In this document: in pieces, positions 41,867 through 50,331 of the stretch
Layout of the letters: every line of letters starts with the position of its first letter
Position numbering within the stretch: position 1 is the stretch's first letter
Assembly: GCF_037969725.1 (NCBI RefSeq)
Contig: NZ_CP150203.1
Coordinates: forward strand, 1,690,001 to 1,754,000
Direction: 5' to 3'
DNA: 64,000 nucleotides
Source of the DNA: Paenibacillus sp. FSL W8-0426
GTDB taxonomy: Bacteria > Bacillota > Bacilli > Paenibacillales > Paenibacillaceae
Notes under the pieces: generated by a model
Databases searched by the model: none
The model's input: only the letters and a program-made list of their open reading frames with translations
What the model was told of the DNA's origin: nothing
Translations under genes and position numbers: made by a program

Positions 41867-42799
41867 ATGCAAGTAATAAACGGCAAATATATTTTGAGTG
41901 AAGATGAATTTCATCAGTTTGAAACGTTTATGCAATATGGGAATTTGAGAGATGCAAAATATGTTTTTGTCGGTATGGAGGAGGGATTATGGCGTTTTAA
42001 TTATGACGAAAATTTAGAAGGAAGATTAGGTTTCCTCTCTCAACATCATGAATTTGTTCATTACGTAGACGAGAAGCATGGATATGAAGGGGGTTGGTAT
42101 GTTACAGATACACATTCCGCTCCCGCACTTCTTACAGCTATAAATGGTAGTTTGAAAAAAAGGGGCAGGCCGGAAAGCTGGGAACTGGATAGAAAAATCG
42201 ACCAAACGATGCGTATGCAAATTCGCTTAGCAGCTCTGCTTGAGGCAAACCTTGATTTTTCAGTACTAAAATATTTCACAAAAAATGATGACTATAGCAC
42301 GTATCCCTTACATAAAAGGGACGGGGAAACAGCAATGTTTGACTGGTATCCGCTTCCGAAGAAAAGCAAAACGGATTTCCCTTATGTCGTTTCAGGAAAA
42401 TTCGAAAACAGCAGAGAGTATTATAATTACTATGATAACCATGCAACCAATAGAAAACAGTTGATAAGAAATCTCTATGATCATTATCCGATGAATATAA
42501 GCATTATTTATGTTGGGAAAGACCGGGGACAATTCAAACTTCTTAAGCACTATGAGGACTTAGGTTTTGAATTTCATGAGTATAGCACTGGGACGATCCC
42601 TTCAGGCTTAGATTTACAGCCCGGCAACAAACCAAAAATGTTTATGATCGGTCGAAGAACCAGAGTGGATGGCCACTTGCAATTAGCTGTGATGACACCA
42701 TTTTTGGGGATGGGGCAGTGCAGTTTCGATGACATAAATGTTATAGCGGCATGGTTGCATTTGGAGCAAAAAAAGGGTGCAAAAAAGGGCGGTATTTAA
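41867..42799 (+). CDS. Unknown AT-rich gene, possible uracil-DNA-glycosylase-fold protein
   Basis: Protein of 310 residues from ATG 41867 (GGAGG 8 bases upstream; the frame opens at 41831). A strand followed by a glycine motif (AKYVFVGMEEG), a later FDWYPLPKKSKTDFPY block and IIYVGKDRGQ recall proteins of the uracil-DNA glycosylase superfamily, which place a catalytic loop after an FVG-type strand. This is a weak, pattern-level resemblance. The gene is visibly richer in A+T than its neighbours and is flanked upstream by a dispersed repeat, both hints of transfer. Confidence 0.65.
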   Translation: MQVINGKYILSEDEFHQFETFMQYGNLRDAKYVFVGMEEGLWRFNYDENLEGRLGFLSQHHEFVHYVDEKHGYEGGWYVTDTHSAPALLTAINGSLKKRGRPESWELDRKIDQTMRMQIRLAALLEANLDFSVLKYFTKNDDYSTYPLHKRDGETAMFDWYPLPKKSKTDFPYVVSGKFENSREYYNYYDNHATNRKQLIRNLYDHYPMNISIIYVGKDRGQFKLLKHYEDLGFEFHEYSTGTIPSGLDLQPGNKPKMFMIGRRTRVDGHLQLAVMTPFLGMGQCSFDDINVIAAWLHLEQKKGAKKGGI

Positions 42800-42885
42800 A
42801 AAATAGTCTGGCATAAATTATGTCTTTACGAATTTCAAACTGCTGGCAAGAAGAAGATAAATCGAAAGCAAGGTGGGGAAGAACC

Positions 42886-43386
42886 ATGTTGACCATTCAA
42901 CAAGCCGAACTTCAACACAAATCAACGCTGCGCAATCTGTTGGAGCTCTACAAGTATGATTTCAGCGAATACGACCCGGAGGACGTCAATGAAAACGGAT
43001 TGTATGAATATATGTATCTGGATCATTATTGGACAGAACCGGGGCGACATCCGTTCTTGTTCAGGGTAGATGACAAGCTGGCCGGATTTGCGCTCATTCG
43101 CGAACTGCAGCAAGCAGGGGAAGAGAGCGTATACGAAATGGCCGAGTTTTTCGTGATGCGGAAGTATCGAAAGCAGGGCGTGGGCGCGCAAGCAGCCGTT
43201 CAACTATTCAATCGTTTCAAGGGTACGTGGAAAGTCGCCGAAATGGAAGAAAACGTGCCTGCCCAGCATTTTTGGCGCAAAGTTATTGCCGGTTATACCT
43301 GTGGAACGTATGATGAAATTCGGGAAGAGGGCTGGGAAGGGCCGATTCAGCAATTTTCCAATCTACGGATTTCGAAGAGCGGCTGA
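42886..43386 (+). CDS. GNAT family N-acetyltransferase
   Basis: Protein of 166 residues from ATG 42886 (GGTGGGGAAG upstream; the frame opens at 42820). The acetyl-CoA site is AEFFVMRKYRKQGVGAQAAVQLF, with R-K-Q-G-V-G. The N-terminal half is rich in Tyr/Asp (YKYDFSEYDPEDV). Substrate unknown. Another GNAT gene follows after 42 bases. Confidence 0.9.
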   Translation: MLTIQQAELQHKSTLRNLLELYKYDFSEYDPEDVNENGLYEYMYLDHYWTEPGRHPFLFRVDDKLAGFALIRELQQAGEESVYEMAEFFVMRKYRKQGVGAQAAVQLFNRFKGTWKVAEMEENVPAQHFWRKVIAGYTCGTYDEIREEGWEGPIQQFSNLRISKSG

Positions 43387-43428
43387 CACCGCAACAGTAA
43401 ACGACATAATCGAAGGGGAGCATGCCGG

Positions 43429-43866
43429 ATGGTTACCATACGAAAAATTGAACAGCAGGATCTGCCTGCGCTCAGTCAGTTATATGATGAATTGATAGGT
43501 ATGCCTGCCAATGTAGATCAGATGGAGCGTATGTTTCGTTTCATCGCGGAGAATGAGCAGTATTATTTGCTCGGCGCATTCCATGAAGGCAAGCTGGCCG
43601 GATCGGTGATGGGCATCGAATGCATGGACCTTGTGGGGGAATGCAGGCCTTTTATGGTCATTGAGAATGTGATCGTGTCGCAGCATGTGCGCAAGCAGGG
43701 GGTCGGACAGAAACTGATGGCCGAGATTGAGCGGATCGCGAAGGAGCGGAATTGTGGTTATATGATCCTGGTGTCCGGCGACCAGCGGAAGGAAGCGCAT
43801 CGGTTTTACGAGAAGCTGGGCTTCGGTGACGAGAAGGTGCAGGGGTACCGGAAGCATTTTGACTGA
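43429..43866 (+). CDS. GNAT family N-acetyltransferase
   Basis: Protein of 145 residues from ATG 43429, 8 bases after AAGGGGAG. The acetyl-CoA site is IENVIVSQHVRKQGVGQKLMAEI; the C-terminal block HRFYEKLGFGDEKVQGYRK completes a compact single-domain GNAT. It is probably cotranscribed with the preceding GNAT gene. Confidence 0.92.
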   Translation: MVTIRKIEQQDLPALSQLYDELIGMPANVDQMERMFRFIAENEQYYLLGAFHEGKLAGSVMGIECMDLVGECRPFMVIENVIVSQHVRKQGVGQKLMAEIERIAKERNCGYMILVSGDQRKEAHRFYEKLGFGDEKVQGYRKHFD

Positions 43867-43972
43867 AAATGGTGAAAGGCGGCGAAATTGATATTTTCCC
43901 GGAAGGATTACTTAAGAGAAAAGGCGAATAAGGGATAGACTCGAAAAGTAAAATTCTGGGGGTATTCGCTTG

Positions 43973-44401
43973 GTGAACATGCTCAAAAAATGGGCTGCTG
44001 CCTTTATGATCTTTACCTTGGTCTTGGCCGTCGTTTCGCCGACTTCCCATGCTGCCGCCAAATCGGTCAAAGTCACGGTGACCCTGGTAAGCGCTGAATT
44101 GGTGGAAAACAATTCGGTCGGCAACGAATGGGCTATTGCGGCAAGCGCGAACGGAAAGAGCCTGGACGAAGGCTCGTCCATCACGCTCAACCTGAAATCC
44201 ACGGATACGCTGAAGCTGAAAGCCGTTGCCGAGGAGCAGGACAAAATTCCGGACGTGGGCAGCCAAACCTTGAACGTGAAGGTGTCCTCGATCACCAAAT
44301 CGGTGAACAAAACGGTCAAGGTGGTCGTAACCGAGAACCGGGGCCGCTATTCCGGCAACACGGCGACGTGGGAGTTCAAGTTCAAGATCAGCAAAAAGTA
44401 A
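43973..44401 (+). CDS. Secreted protein of unknown function
   Basis: Protein of about 142 residues with a Sec signal peptide: basic start, hydrophobic core (FMIFTLVLAVV) and cleavage after SHA. The mature part is a Thr/Val/Lys-rich beta domain of about 115 residues (VKVTVTLVSAELVENNSVG, then KTVKVVVTENRGRYSG) that looks like an immunoglobulin-like fold. GTG 43973, TTG 43970 or ATG 43979 could be the start; GGGGGT lies upstream. Function unknown. Confidence 0.75.
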   Translation: MNMLKKWAAAFMIFTLVLAVVSPTSHAAAKSVKVTVTLVSAELVENNSVGNEWAIAASANGKSLDEGSSITLNLKSTDTLKLKAVAEEQDKIPDVGSQTLNVKVSSITKSVNKTVKVVVTENRGRYSGNTATWEFKFKISKK

Positions 44402-44436
44402 ACGCCTTGCTGCTGTTAGGACATGTGCTGTGGCAA

Positions 44437-44476
44437 GAAAAGAGGGTGTGCGCCAAAACGCATGCTCTCTTTTTGC
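44437..44476 (+). terminator. Rho-independent terminator after the secreted-protein gene
   Basis: The arms AAAGAGGGTGTGCG and CGCATGCTCTCTTT are interrupted by a bulge and followed by T residues. Confidence 0.7.
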
Positions 44477-44608
44477 TTTTAGGTGAAAGGCCTAAAGGAA
44501 TGAATAGGTTTCCGTGACCTCCTGTATTTGGTAGAATCAAAGGATATATGAATTCAGAATATACATGCTTTATTTTTTATTTTATAGACGAAGGAGGCTT
44601 CGATTACG

Positions 44609-45829
44609 ATGCGTATCATCGATAACATCAAAGTATGGGGGGAACCGCTGGAGAACGCAGTCAGCCAGGCCGTGACCTGTTCCCTGCATGGTGACGTGCT
44701 GGGCGTGACCCTGATGGCCGACCATCATAAAGGATACTCGCAGCCCATTGGCGGCGTGGTGGCATACCGCGGCATGATTAGCCCTTCCGGCGTCGGATAC
44801 GACATTGCCTGCGGCAACAAAGCGATTCGCACCAACCTGTTGTGGAGCGATATCCGTGACCGGATTTCCGGCATCATGGACCAGGTCCAGGCGGAGATTT
44901 CGTTCGGGGTGGGTCGAAACAACCCGACGCCTGTCGATCATGAGCTGTTCGACGATGCAAGCTGGAAGCTGTTCGACAGCATTGAGCCGGGGCTGCAGCA
45001 GAAGCTGAAAGTCCTGGCGCGCAACCAGCTCGGAACGGTAGGGAGCGGCAATCATTTTGTCGATCTGTTCGTGGAAGAAGCGACGAGCAAGGTATGGGTG
45101 GCCAACCATTTTGGCAGCCGCGGCTTCGGGCACAAGGTGGCGAGCGGTTTCCTCAATCTTGCGGCAGGACGGGAATTCGGCGGCAAGGCACCAGGGGAAT
45201 CCATGGATCAGCCGCCTACGCTCCTCGATCTGAACAGTGAGTTGGGGCATATGTATTGGGATGCGATGACGCTGGCGGGCCGATATGCGTATGCCGGGCG
45301 TGATTACGTCATCGATCAGACGGTACGCATTCTTGGGGCTAACGTGGAATATGCCGTGCATAACCATCACAATTTTGCGTGGAAGGAGCAGCATATGGGC
45401 GAAGAGGTTGTCGTTGTCCGTAAAGGAGCGACGCCGCTTGCCCCCGGGCAGCTTGGTTTTGTCGGCGGCAGCATGGGCGATATTTCGGTCATCGTGGAAG
45501 GCATGGACAGCGAGGAAAACACAGCCTCATTCCGCAGCACGGTGCATGGAGCCGGCCGCATTATGAGCCGTACGCAGGCCGCAGGCAAAATGAACTACAA
45601 GCTGCGCAAACGCATGGGCGGCGAGATCAGCGAACGGCAAATGCATGAGGCCATTCGGGCGTATGGCGTCGAACTCCGCGGTGCTGGCACGGATGAAAGC
45701 CCGTTTGTGTATAAAAAACTGCAGGATGTATTGAACGCCCATGCAAATACGCTAAAAATCAATCATGTCCTGCGTCCGGTCGGCGTGGCGATGGCAGGCA
45801 GCAACGAATTCGATCCTTACAAGGATTAG
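44609..45829 (+). CDS. rtcB: RtcB-family RNA ligase
   Basis: Protein of 406 residues. Metal- and GTP-binding blocks are ADHHKGYSQPIGGVVAY, GVGYDIACGNKA, LGTVGSGNHFVDL, VHNHHNFAW, VRKGATPL and GSMGD, with the guanylylated histidine in STVHGAGRIMSR (H313). RtcB joins 2',3'-cyclic phosphate or 3'-phosphate RNA ends to 5'-OH ends. The motif GYDIACGN, where classic RtcB has GVDIGCGM, marks a divergent branch (RtcB2/3-like). No archease gene is adjacent. GAAGGAGG precedes ATG 44609. The DUF4272 gene follows. Confidence 0.92.
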   Translation: MRIIDNIKVWGEPLENAVSQAVTCSLHGDVLGVTLMADHHKGYSQPIGGVVAYRGMISPSGVGYDIACGNKAIRTNLLWSDIRDRISGIMDQVQAEISFGVGRNNPTPVDHELFDDASWKLFDSIEPGLQQKLKVLARNQLGTVGSGNHFVDLFVEEATSKVWVANHFGSRGFGHKVASGFLNLAAGREFGGKAPGESMDQPPTLLDLNSELGHMYWDAMTLAGRYAYAGRDYVIDQTVRILGANVEYAVHNHHNFAWKEQHMGEEVVVVRKGATPLAPGQLGFVGGSMGDISVIVEGMDSEENTASFRSTVHGAGRIMSRTQAAGKMNYKLRKRMGGEISERQMHEAIRAYGVELRGAGTDESPFVYKKLQDVLNAHANTLKINHVLRPVGVAMAGSNEFDPYKD

Positions 45830-45875
45830 GCGATAGAGTCAACGCAAGCACAACATGGGAAAGATGGTGAACGGT

Positions 45876-47054
45876 ATGAAAAATTGCGCATTGTACAGCT
45901 CTCGTTTTGATCTGGACGAGCTGTATGGAATGATTACCTCTCTATATCCGGAAGATACGATCGAGCAGCAACCGGACAAAACCCATATTCGGGTGACCCG
46001 CAAGAAATGGTTCAGCAAAAAAAGCAAAGGATTCAACATCATGACCAGCCAGACACATCCCGAGGAATTCGGTCCGATGATTCAGGGCATGATGAATTTC
46101 TTTGGGCAGATCGAGGCCGAGAGGCCCTTGGTCCAGGAAAAAGTACTGATCAAATGCTCCACGCTGAACATGGTGATCGGCATCGAAACGGATGAAGACA
46201 TCGACGAAACGTTCTATGGGGAACTGCTGCAGCTTGCATCCGCGCTGGATGCGGTCATTTTCTGGGGAGGAGGCTCGCTGCTGAATGCCCAGGGGCAATT
46301 ATTGCTTGACATGGCTGGCCGTTCCGAAGTCGAGGATTACACGGTGACGGCACATACCAGCTATTTGCATGCCGATTTGCAAGAGACCGAGTCCGGAAAG
46401 AAAAGGAAGGCGAGATCGGAACGGATATTGGCCGAGCAGGGCATTCCCTATAACGCGAATCTGCCTGTACGAGCGGGGGAAGAGCATACGACGATTCGCA
46501 GCAAAGAGGAAGTCGCCGCCCGGGCGGTGGCGCTCTGCATTGCAGCGCTGAAGGGCGAGTGCCTCGGGGCCGGCGAGAGTGCCGAAGACACGGCAGCGCT
46601 GGTGCAGGAAGTGATCGACAAGTACGGGGCGGAACGTTTCTTTTCTCCGGCAGAACGGAATTTCGTGCACCAGCTTGGTGCCGAACATCAGGACGTCATT
46701 GCCTATTCTTGGGGATACGAAGCGTATGCGGTGATGCTGTGGGCGTTGGGGTACATCGACCAGTTGGGTGCGCCGACAGAAATCTGCAATGTCAGCCAGG
46801 CGGTAGGCCATTTGCAGCGGAAGGAGGATTTTGCCGCATTTGTTGCCGATGCCACGATGCGCGGCAAAAGCGAAATCATGGACGAGGCGGATCTTATTTA
46901 TCGTTATAACTGGGTATGCGTGGATAGCCGCATCAAGGAGCAGGAGCCTCCCGCTGGCTTGATTGGCGGGGTGGCCTATGAACGTCACCGGGCGCTAAAC
47001 TGGTTGATTTGTTACATGGATCAAGATTGGGACGATGTCCGCACGGATACGTAG
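45876..47054 (+). CDS. DUF4272 domain protein
   Basis: Protein of 392 residues from ATG 45876 (ATG 45855 is an alternative; neither has a strong ribosome site). The N-terminal half has a CALYSSRFDLDELYGMI start; the second half (RKARSERILAEQGIPYN, EEVAARAVALCIAAL and YEAYAVMLWALGYI) is DUF4272, an uncharacterised helical domain. It starts about 47 bases after rtcB and could be cotranscribed with it. Function unknown. Confidence 0.82.
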   Translation: MKNCALYSSRFDLDELYGMITSLYPEDTIEQQPDKTHIRVTRKKWFSKKSKGFNIMTSQTHPEEFGPMIQGMMNFFGQIEAERPLVQEKVLIKCSTLNMVIGIETDEDIDETFYGELLQLASALDAVIFWGGGSLLNAQGQLLLDMAGRSEVEDYTVTAHTSYLHADLQETESGKKRKARSERILAEQGIPYNANLPVRAGEEHTTIRSKEEVAARAVALCIAALKGECLGAGESAEDTAALVQEVIDKYGAERFFSPAERNFVHQLGAEHQDVIAYSWGYEAYAVMLWALGYIDQLGAPTEICNVSQAVGHLQRKEDFAAFVADATMRGKSEIMDEADLIYRYNWVCVDSRIKEQEPPAGLIGGVAYERHRALNWLICYMDQDWDDVRTDT

Positions 47055-47060
47055 GTCCGT

Positions 47061-47133
47061 CTATATAAACCGCAATAATAAATCCCACTAGTGCCCTGCG
47101 AGCGCAGTACCATCTTCCGATCGCTGTTTATTC
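47061..47133 (-). repeat. Dispersed intergenic repeat, copy C
   Basis: Opposite orientation to copies A and B. Reading the minus strand, it has CAGCGATCGGAAGATGGTACTG, in two parts, CGCTCGCAG, and TTATTGCGGTTTATATAG, matching copy A almost exactly at the right end. It lies between the DUF4272 gene and the LacI terminator. Confidence 0.7.
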
Positions 47134-47177
47134 CTTTTTGCTAATCCAACGAGGATAACCATCAAATACATGAATCA

Positions 47178-47226
47178 GCAGAAATCCCCTGTACCGGAAA
47201 CGTGCCAAGGTACAGGGGATTTCTGC
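47178..47226 (-). terminator. Terminator of the LacI-type regulator gene
   Basis: A perfect 18-base inverted repeat (47178-47195 and 47209-47226) with a 13-base loop directly after the regulator stop. There is no long T-run, so it may instead be a strong RNA-stabilising hairpin. Confidence 0.65.
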
Positions 47227-47245
47227 ATATGAAACATGGACCGCG

Positions 47246-48283
47246 CTATCCGTTGGGCTTGCCATACTGTTCGCGAATGATCACGTCGGCCAGGATCAGT
47301 TTTTTCTCCACGCTGCTCTCCGGGTTGAGGATGCGCCATAACATCTGGTCTACGGCACGAGCGCCAAGCAGTTCCTTATTGACGTTAACCGTGGCCAGCA
47401 GCGGAATGTTGTCGTATACGTTGTCAAAACCGGTGACCACGCACTGTTCGGGGACGTTGATTCCCAAGCTTTGCAAAGCTTCGATGGTATACAGCGCATA
47501 AAAGTCGTTGGCACACACGAATACCTCGGGCAGCTTCCCCTCCTCGATAATCGACGAGAGCACTTGCCGAAAATCGATGTCGGGAGCGATCAGCTCCGGC
47601 CATTGGTTCATTTCGATGTTGTCGCCCATGAGTACTGCCCCGTATGCAACCCAGCGCTCGTAAAAACTTTGCGCATCCCCGATATCACCCACGAACTGGA
47701 AGGATTTAAATCCTTTTCGAATAAGGTAGAGCATGATTTCACGCATGGAAGCGAAGTTGTCGGTGAAAATGCTGTCGGATTGAAATACCGGGTCAAGGTG
47801 ATCCACCATCACGACGGGGATTCCGAGCCGCTTGATCTCCAGCAGTATAGGCGTCGAGATCGTGCCGACTGTAATGATGCCGCGGATGGCATCCGGGTTC
47901 AGCAGGGTGAACAATTGGTCGGCGGAAGGCTCGGTGAGCGTCAGAATATTGATGTTCTTTTGGTTCAAACGGGATGAAATCCCGTTAAACACCGGCCCCC
48001 AATAGATGGATTCCTGGTTTTGATAGCGTACGTTGGGAAACAGGATCAGAATCGTTCCGCTCCAGCGCACGTTTTGGGGATCTTGCAGATCATTGCCGTT
48101 ATGTTGATCGCCGGACAAGGTGCTGTTGTCCTTAAAATACCCAAGTTTGCCTGCAGCTTTAAGGATCATGTCCCGCGTTTGCTCGCTGACGCCTGATTTG
48201 CCGGAAAGCGCGCGTGAGACTGCAAATTTCGACAGTCCTGTAAAGTGCGCAATTTCCTGAATTGTTACCTTCGTCTTCATCAT
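47246..48283 (-). CDS. LacI family transcriptional regulator
   Basis: Protein of 345 residues. Residues 5-50 are the LacI helix-turn-helix (VTIQEIAHFTGLSKFAVSRAL) with hinge helix, followed by a periplasmic-binding-protein-like sensor (ILILFPNVR, GIITVGT, VVMVDHLDPVF, CANDFYALYTIEAL, VTGFDNVYDN). It lies divergent to the carbohydrate ABC operon at 48833, separated by 549 bases, and most likely controls it in response to a sugar. A 7-4-7 palindrome at 48351-48368 lies in its own promoter region. Confidence 0.93.
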   Translation of the reverse strand: MMKTKVTIQEIAHFTGLSKFAVSRALSGKSGVSEQTRDMILKAAGKLGYFKDNSTLSGDQHNGNDLQDPQNVRWSGTILILFPNVRYQNQESIYWGPVFNGISSRLNQKNINILTLTEPSADQLFTLLNPDAIRGIITVGTISTPILLEIKRLGIPVVMVDHLDPVFQSDSIFTDNFASMREIMLYLIRKGFKSFQFVGDIGDAQSFYERWVAYGAVLMGDNIEMNQWPELIAPDIDFRQVLSSIIEEGKLPEVFVCANDFYALYTIEALQSLGINVPEQCVVTGFDNVYDNIPLLATVNVNKELLGARAVDQMLWRILNPESSVEKKLILADVIIREQYGKPNG

Positions 48284-48350
48284 ACCATCCTTACACTCGT
48301 AGTTCTGCCGTTTATCCGTAATGAGCCATCAAGCTGACTCTAGTATACAT

Positions 48351-48368
48351 GATTCATTTTCATGAATC
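48351..48368. promoter_or_regulatory. Candidate operator (7-4-7 inverted repeat)
   Basis: GATTCAT-TTTC-ATGAATC is a perfect palindrome 68 bases upstream of the LacI-type start codon. On the minus strand it overlaps the spacer of a promoter with TATACT at about 48344-48349, so binding there could autoregulate the regulator gene. Confidence 0.4.
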
Positions 48369-48461
48369 TAATGATGGATTGCCATAACCGGACCAAAATG
48401 AATACGGGCAAATCGAGAGAAATCTACTAATCAAGCACAACCAGTCTACTGGAATGAAGTA

Positions 48462-48509
48462 TCGTTTCGGTTCGCTGTTATCCCTTAATTTTTTTGCGGT
48501 TTATATACA
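48462..48509. repeat. Partial, rearranged copy of the dispersed repeat (copy D)
   Basis: The end GCGGTTTATATA is present in the forward orientation, directly preceded by a block (TTCGCTGTTATCCC) that is the reverse complement of the left end of copy B. The centre is missing, as if the ends were joined after an inversion or deletion. Confidence 0.35.
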
Positions 48510-48677
48510 TATTTTTTTGTTTTGTTATTTCTGTTAAATAACATGATGTGTAGGAGTAAAACGATCTCTGTAGATGAGGAATGAATTCGGAAACAGGATA
48601 ATATCGTTATAACAGGGGTTTTTAAGCTTACACAACCATGATACCAGAAAAAATAGAAAAAGTTAACAACAAAAATG

Positions 48678-48706
48678 TTGACGCTTACATTTCCATATGT
48701 TAAATT
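48678..48706 (+). promoter_or_regulatory. Sigma-A-type promoter of the carbohydrate ABC operon
   Basis: TTGACG (48678-48683), a 17-base spacer and TAAATT (48701-48706) fit the vegetative consensus. Transcription would start near 48713, leaving a 120-base leader. This leader contains a bipartite inverted repeat: AACCAAAC (48718-48725) with GTTTGGTT (48766-48773), and AACGAA (48734-48739) with TTCGTT (48758-48763), a possible regulator site or RNA hairpin. The remaining AT-rich region 48284-48677 holds no gene. Confidence 0.6.
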
Positions 48707-48832
48707 TTGTTTGTCATAACCAAACAATAAAATAACGAATATTGAAGATTTTATAATTTCGTTAGGTTTGGTTGTTTATTTTCTTTTGAAGGGGAAAGTG
48801 GGTTACACACATTCGGGGAGGTTGTGGGAAGC

Positions 48833-50215
48833 ATGAGAAAAACGTGGAATTTTTTATCGCTTCTGTTATTGAGCATGGTTTTGGTTATTTCCGGTTGCAG
48901 CGGCGGAGGGGGAACTTCGCCAGCAGCCGAAAATGAGCAAAACGCTGAATCAGGCACCGACACGGGAACCGCCCAAAACAACACGGAGAGCAATACAGAA
49001 CCGCCTGCGGCAGACGTGCCGGACTTGAACGGCAGGGTCATTAAGGTTGCTGCCTGGTGGGACCTGAAGCCGGCGGGGGAAACGGCATCCGACAAGGCGC
49101 GCCTTGACAAGATAGCCGAGGTGGAGAAGAAGTACAACGTCAAGATTGAGTTCGTGAACGTGCCTTTCGAAGAATACATGAACAAGTTCACGACGACCGC
49201 GCTCGCCGGCGAGCCGTTTGCGGACATCGTGCAGATGGAGTATAAATCGGCGCTTCCGGCCATTCTCAAGGGTCAATTGCTGCCCCTGTCCGAATTTACC
49301 ACCGACGAGAACAATATCAACAAGGAAGCGAACCTGATGACCAAATATCCGGCCATCGCCGGCGACTACTATGCATTCGATACACCGACCAGCATCGGTC
49401 TGGGGATGCACTATAACCGCGATTTGTTCAAGAAGCTGTCGCTCCCCGATCCGCAGGAGCTTTACAACAAAGGGGAGTGGAATTGGGACAAATTCCTGGA
49501 ACTGGCGAAGCAGGCAACCAAGGATACGGATAACGACGGAAAGATTGATGTGTACGGATACTCGGGTTGGGCGATTGACGCGCTTCGCCACTTTACCGCA
49601 GCCAATGGCGGAACGATCGTAGACGACGAAAATGCCAAAGAAGGATTGTCCGATCCGAAAACGATTGAGGCCGCCGAGTTCGTCAAACGACTCTATAACG
49701 TGGAAAACGTCGTGAAAGTGAAGACCGGCGACAAAACCAATTGGGAAGAGTCCAACACCTTCAAGGACGGGGACGTCGCCCTGTTCACCGCTGCGGAATG
49801 GCAGCTTGGCGATATTACGTTTGCCGCCGGCGTCGTCCCGATTCCGAACGGCCCTCAGGGCAGCAAGGAAGTGACCTACGCCAACAATGCAGCTTCAGCC
49901 AAGTTCATTCCCAAAGGGGTCGAAGACCCGCAAATCGTGTATCAAATCTGGGAAGAAACGTTTGACATCTCGCAGATCGAAGAATATCCGGGCCAGGATT
50001 ACCTGGAAAGCCGTTATACCGACGAGAGGGATATCGCCATGATTCGCGAGCATATCGCGGGCACGGGGCGCATCCTGCTGGATGATGCCTATGCAGGGTA
50101 TCCGATCGGCGATTATGTAAACGATATCATCAAAAACAATGCGTCCGTGACCGCCACCGCCGAAAAATACAAGGCACAGGCTCAGGCCGCTGTCGACAAG
50201 CTCGGCAAACCATAA
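48833..50215 (+). CDS. Carbohydrate ABC transporter substrate-binding lipoprotein
   Basis: Protein of 460 residues from ATG 48833, 11 bases after GGGGAGG. Lipoprotein signal with lipobox VISGCSGG, an acidic disordered linker rich in Glu/Asn/Thr, then a family-1 solute-binding fold (VIKVAAWWDLKP, PFADIVQMEYKSALPAIL, DYYAFDTPTSIGLGMHYN, TAANGGTIVD). It would catch a sugar or oligosaccharide outside the membrane and deliver it to the downstream permeases. First gene of the operon; a hairpin follows that probably lowers expression of the genes after it. Confidence 0.93.
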   Translation: MRKTWNFLSLLLLSMVLVISGCSGGGGTSPAAENEQNAESGTDTGTAQNNTESNTEPPAADVPDLNGRVIKVAAWWDLKPAGETASDKARLDKIAEVEKKYNVKIEFVNVPFEEYMNKFTTTALAGEPFADIVQMEYKSALPAILKGQLLPLSEFTTDENNINKEANLMTKYPAIAGDYYAFDTPTSIGLGMHYNRDLFKKLSLPDPQELYNKGEWNWDKFLELAKQATKDTDNDGKIDVYGYSGWAIDALRHFTAANGGTIVDDENAKEGLSDPKTIEAAEFVKRLYNVENVVKVKTGDKTNWEESNTFKDGDVALFTAAEWQLGDITFAAGVVPIPNGPQGSKEVTYANNAASAKFIPKGVEDPQIVYQIWEETFDISQIEEYPGQDYLESRYTDERDIAMIREHIAGTGRILLDDAYAGYPIGDYVNDIIKNNASVTATAEKYKAQAQAAVDKLGKP

Positions 50216-50230
50216 TTCCAGCACAATCGG

Positions 50231-50275
50231 AAAGGGGTGTCGCGTGCCCGCAATGATGCACGGATGCCCCTTTTT
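50231..50275 (+). terminator. Leaky terminator after the binding-protein gene
   Basis: AAAGGGG at 50231-50237 pairs with CCCCTTT at 50267-50273 (with further imperfect pairing), followed by T residues. Placed between the binding-protein gene and the rest of the operon, it may keep the binding protein in excess over the permeases. Confidence 0.6.
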
Positions 50276-50331
50276 CCGAGGTGCCGACGGAGGCAATGCT
50301 GGCATCAGCCTTGATGAGGAGGACTCGCAGG

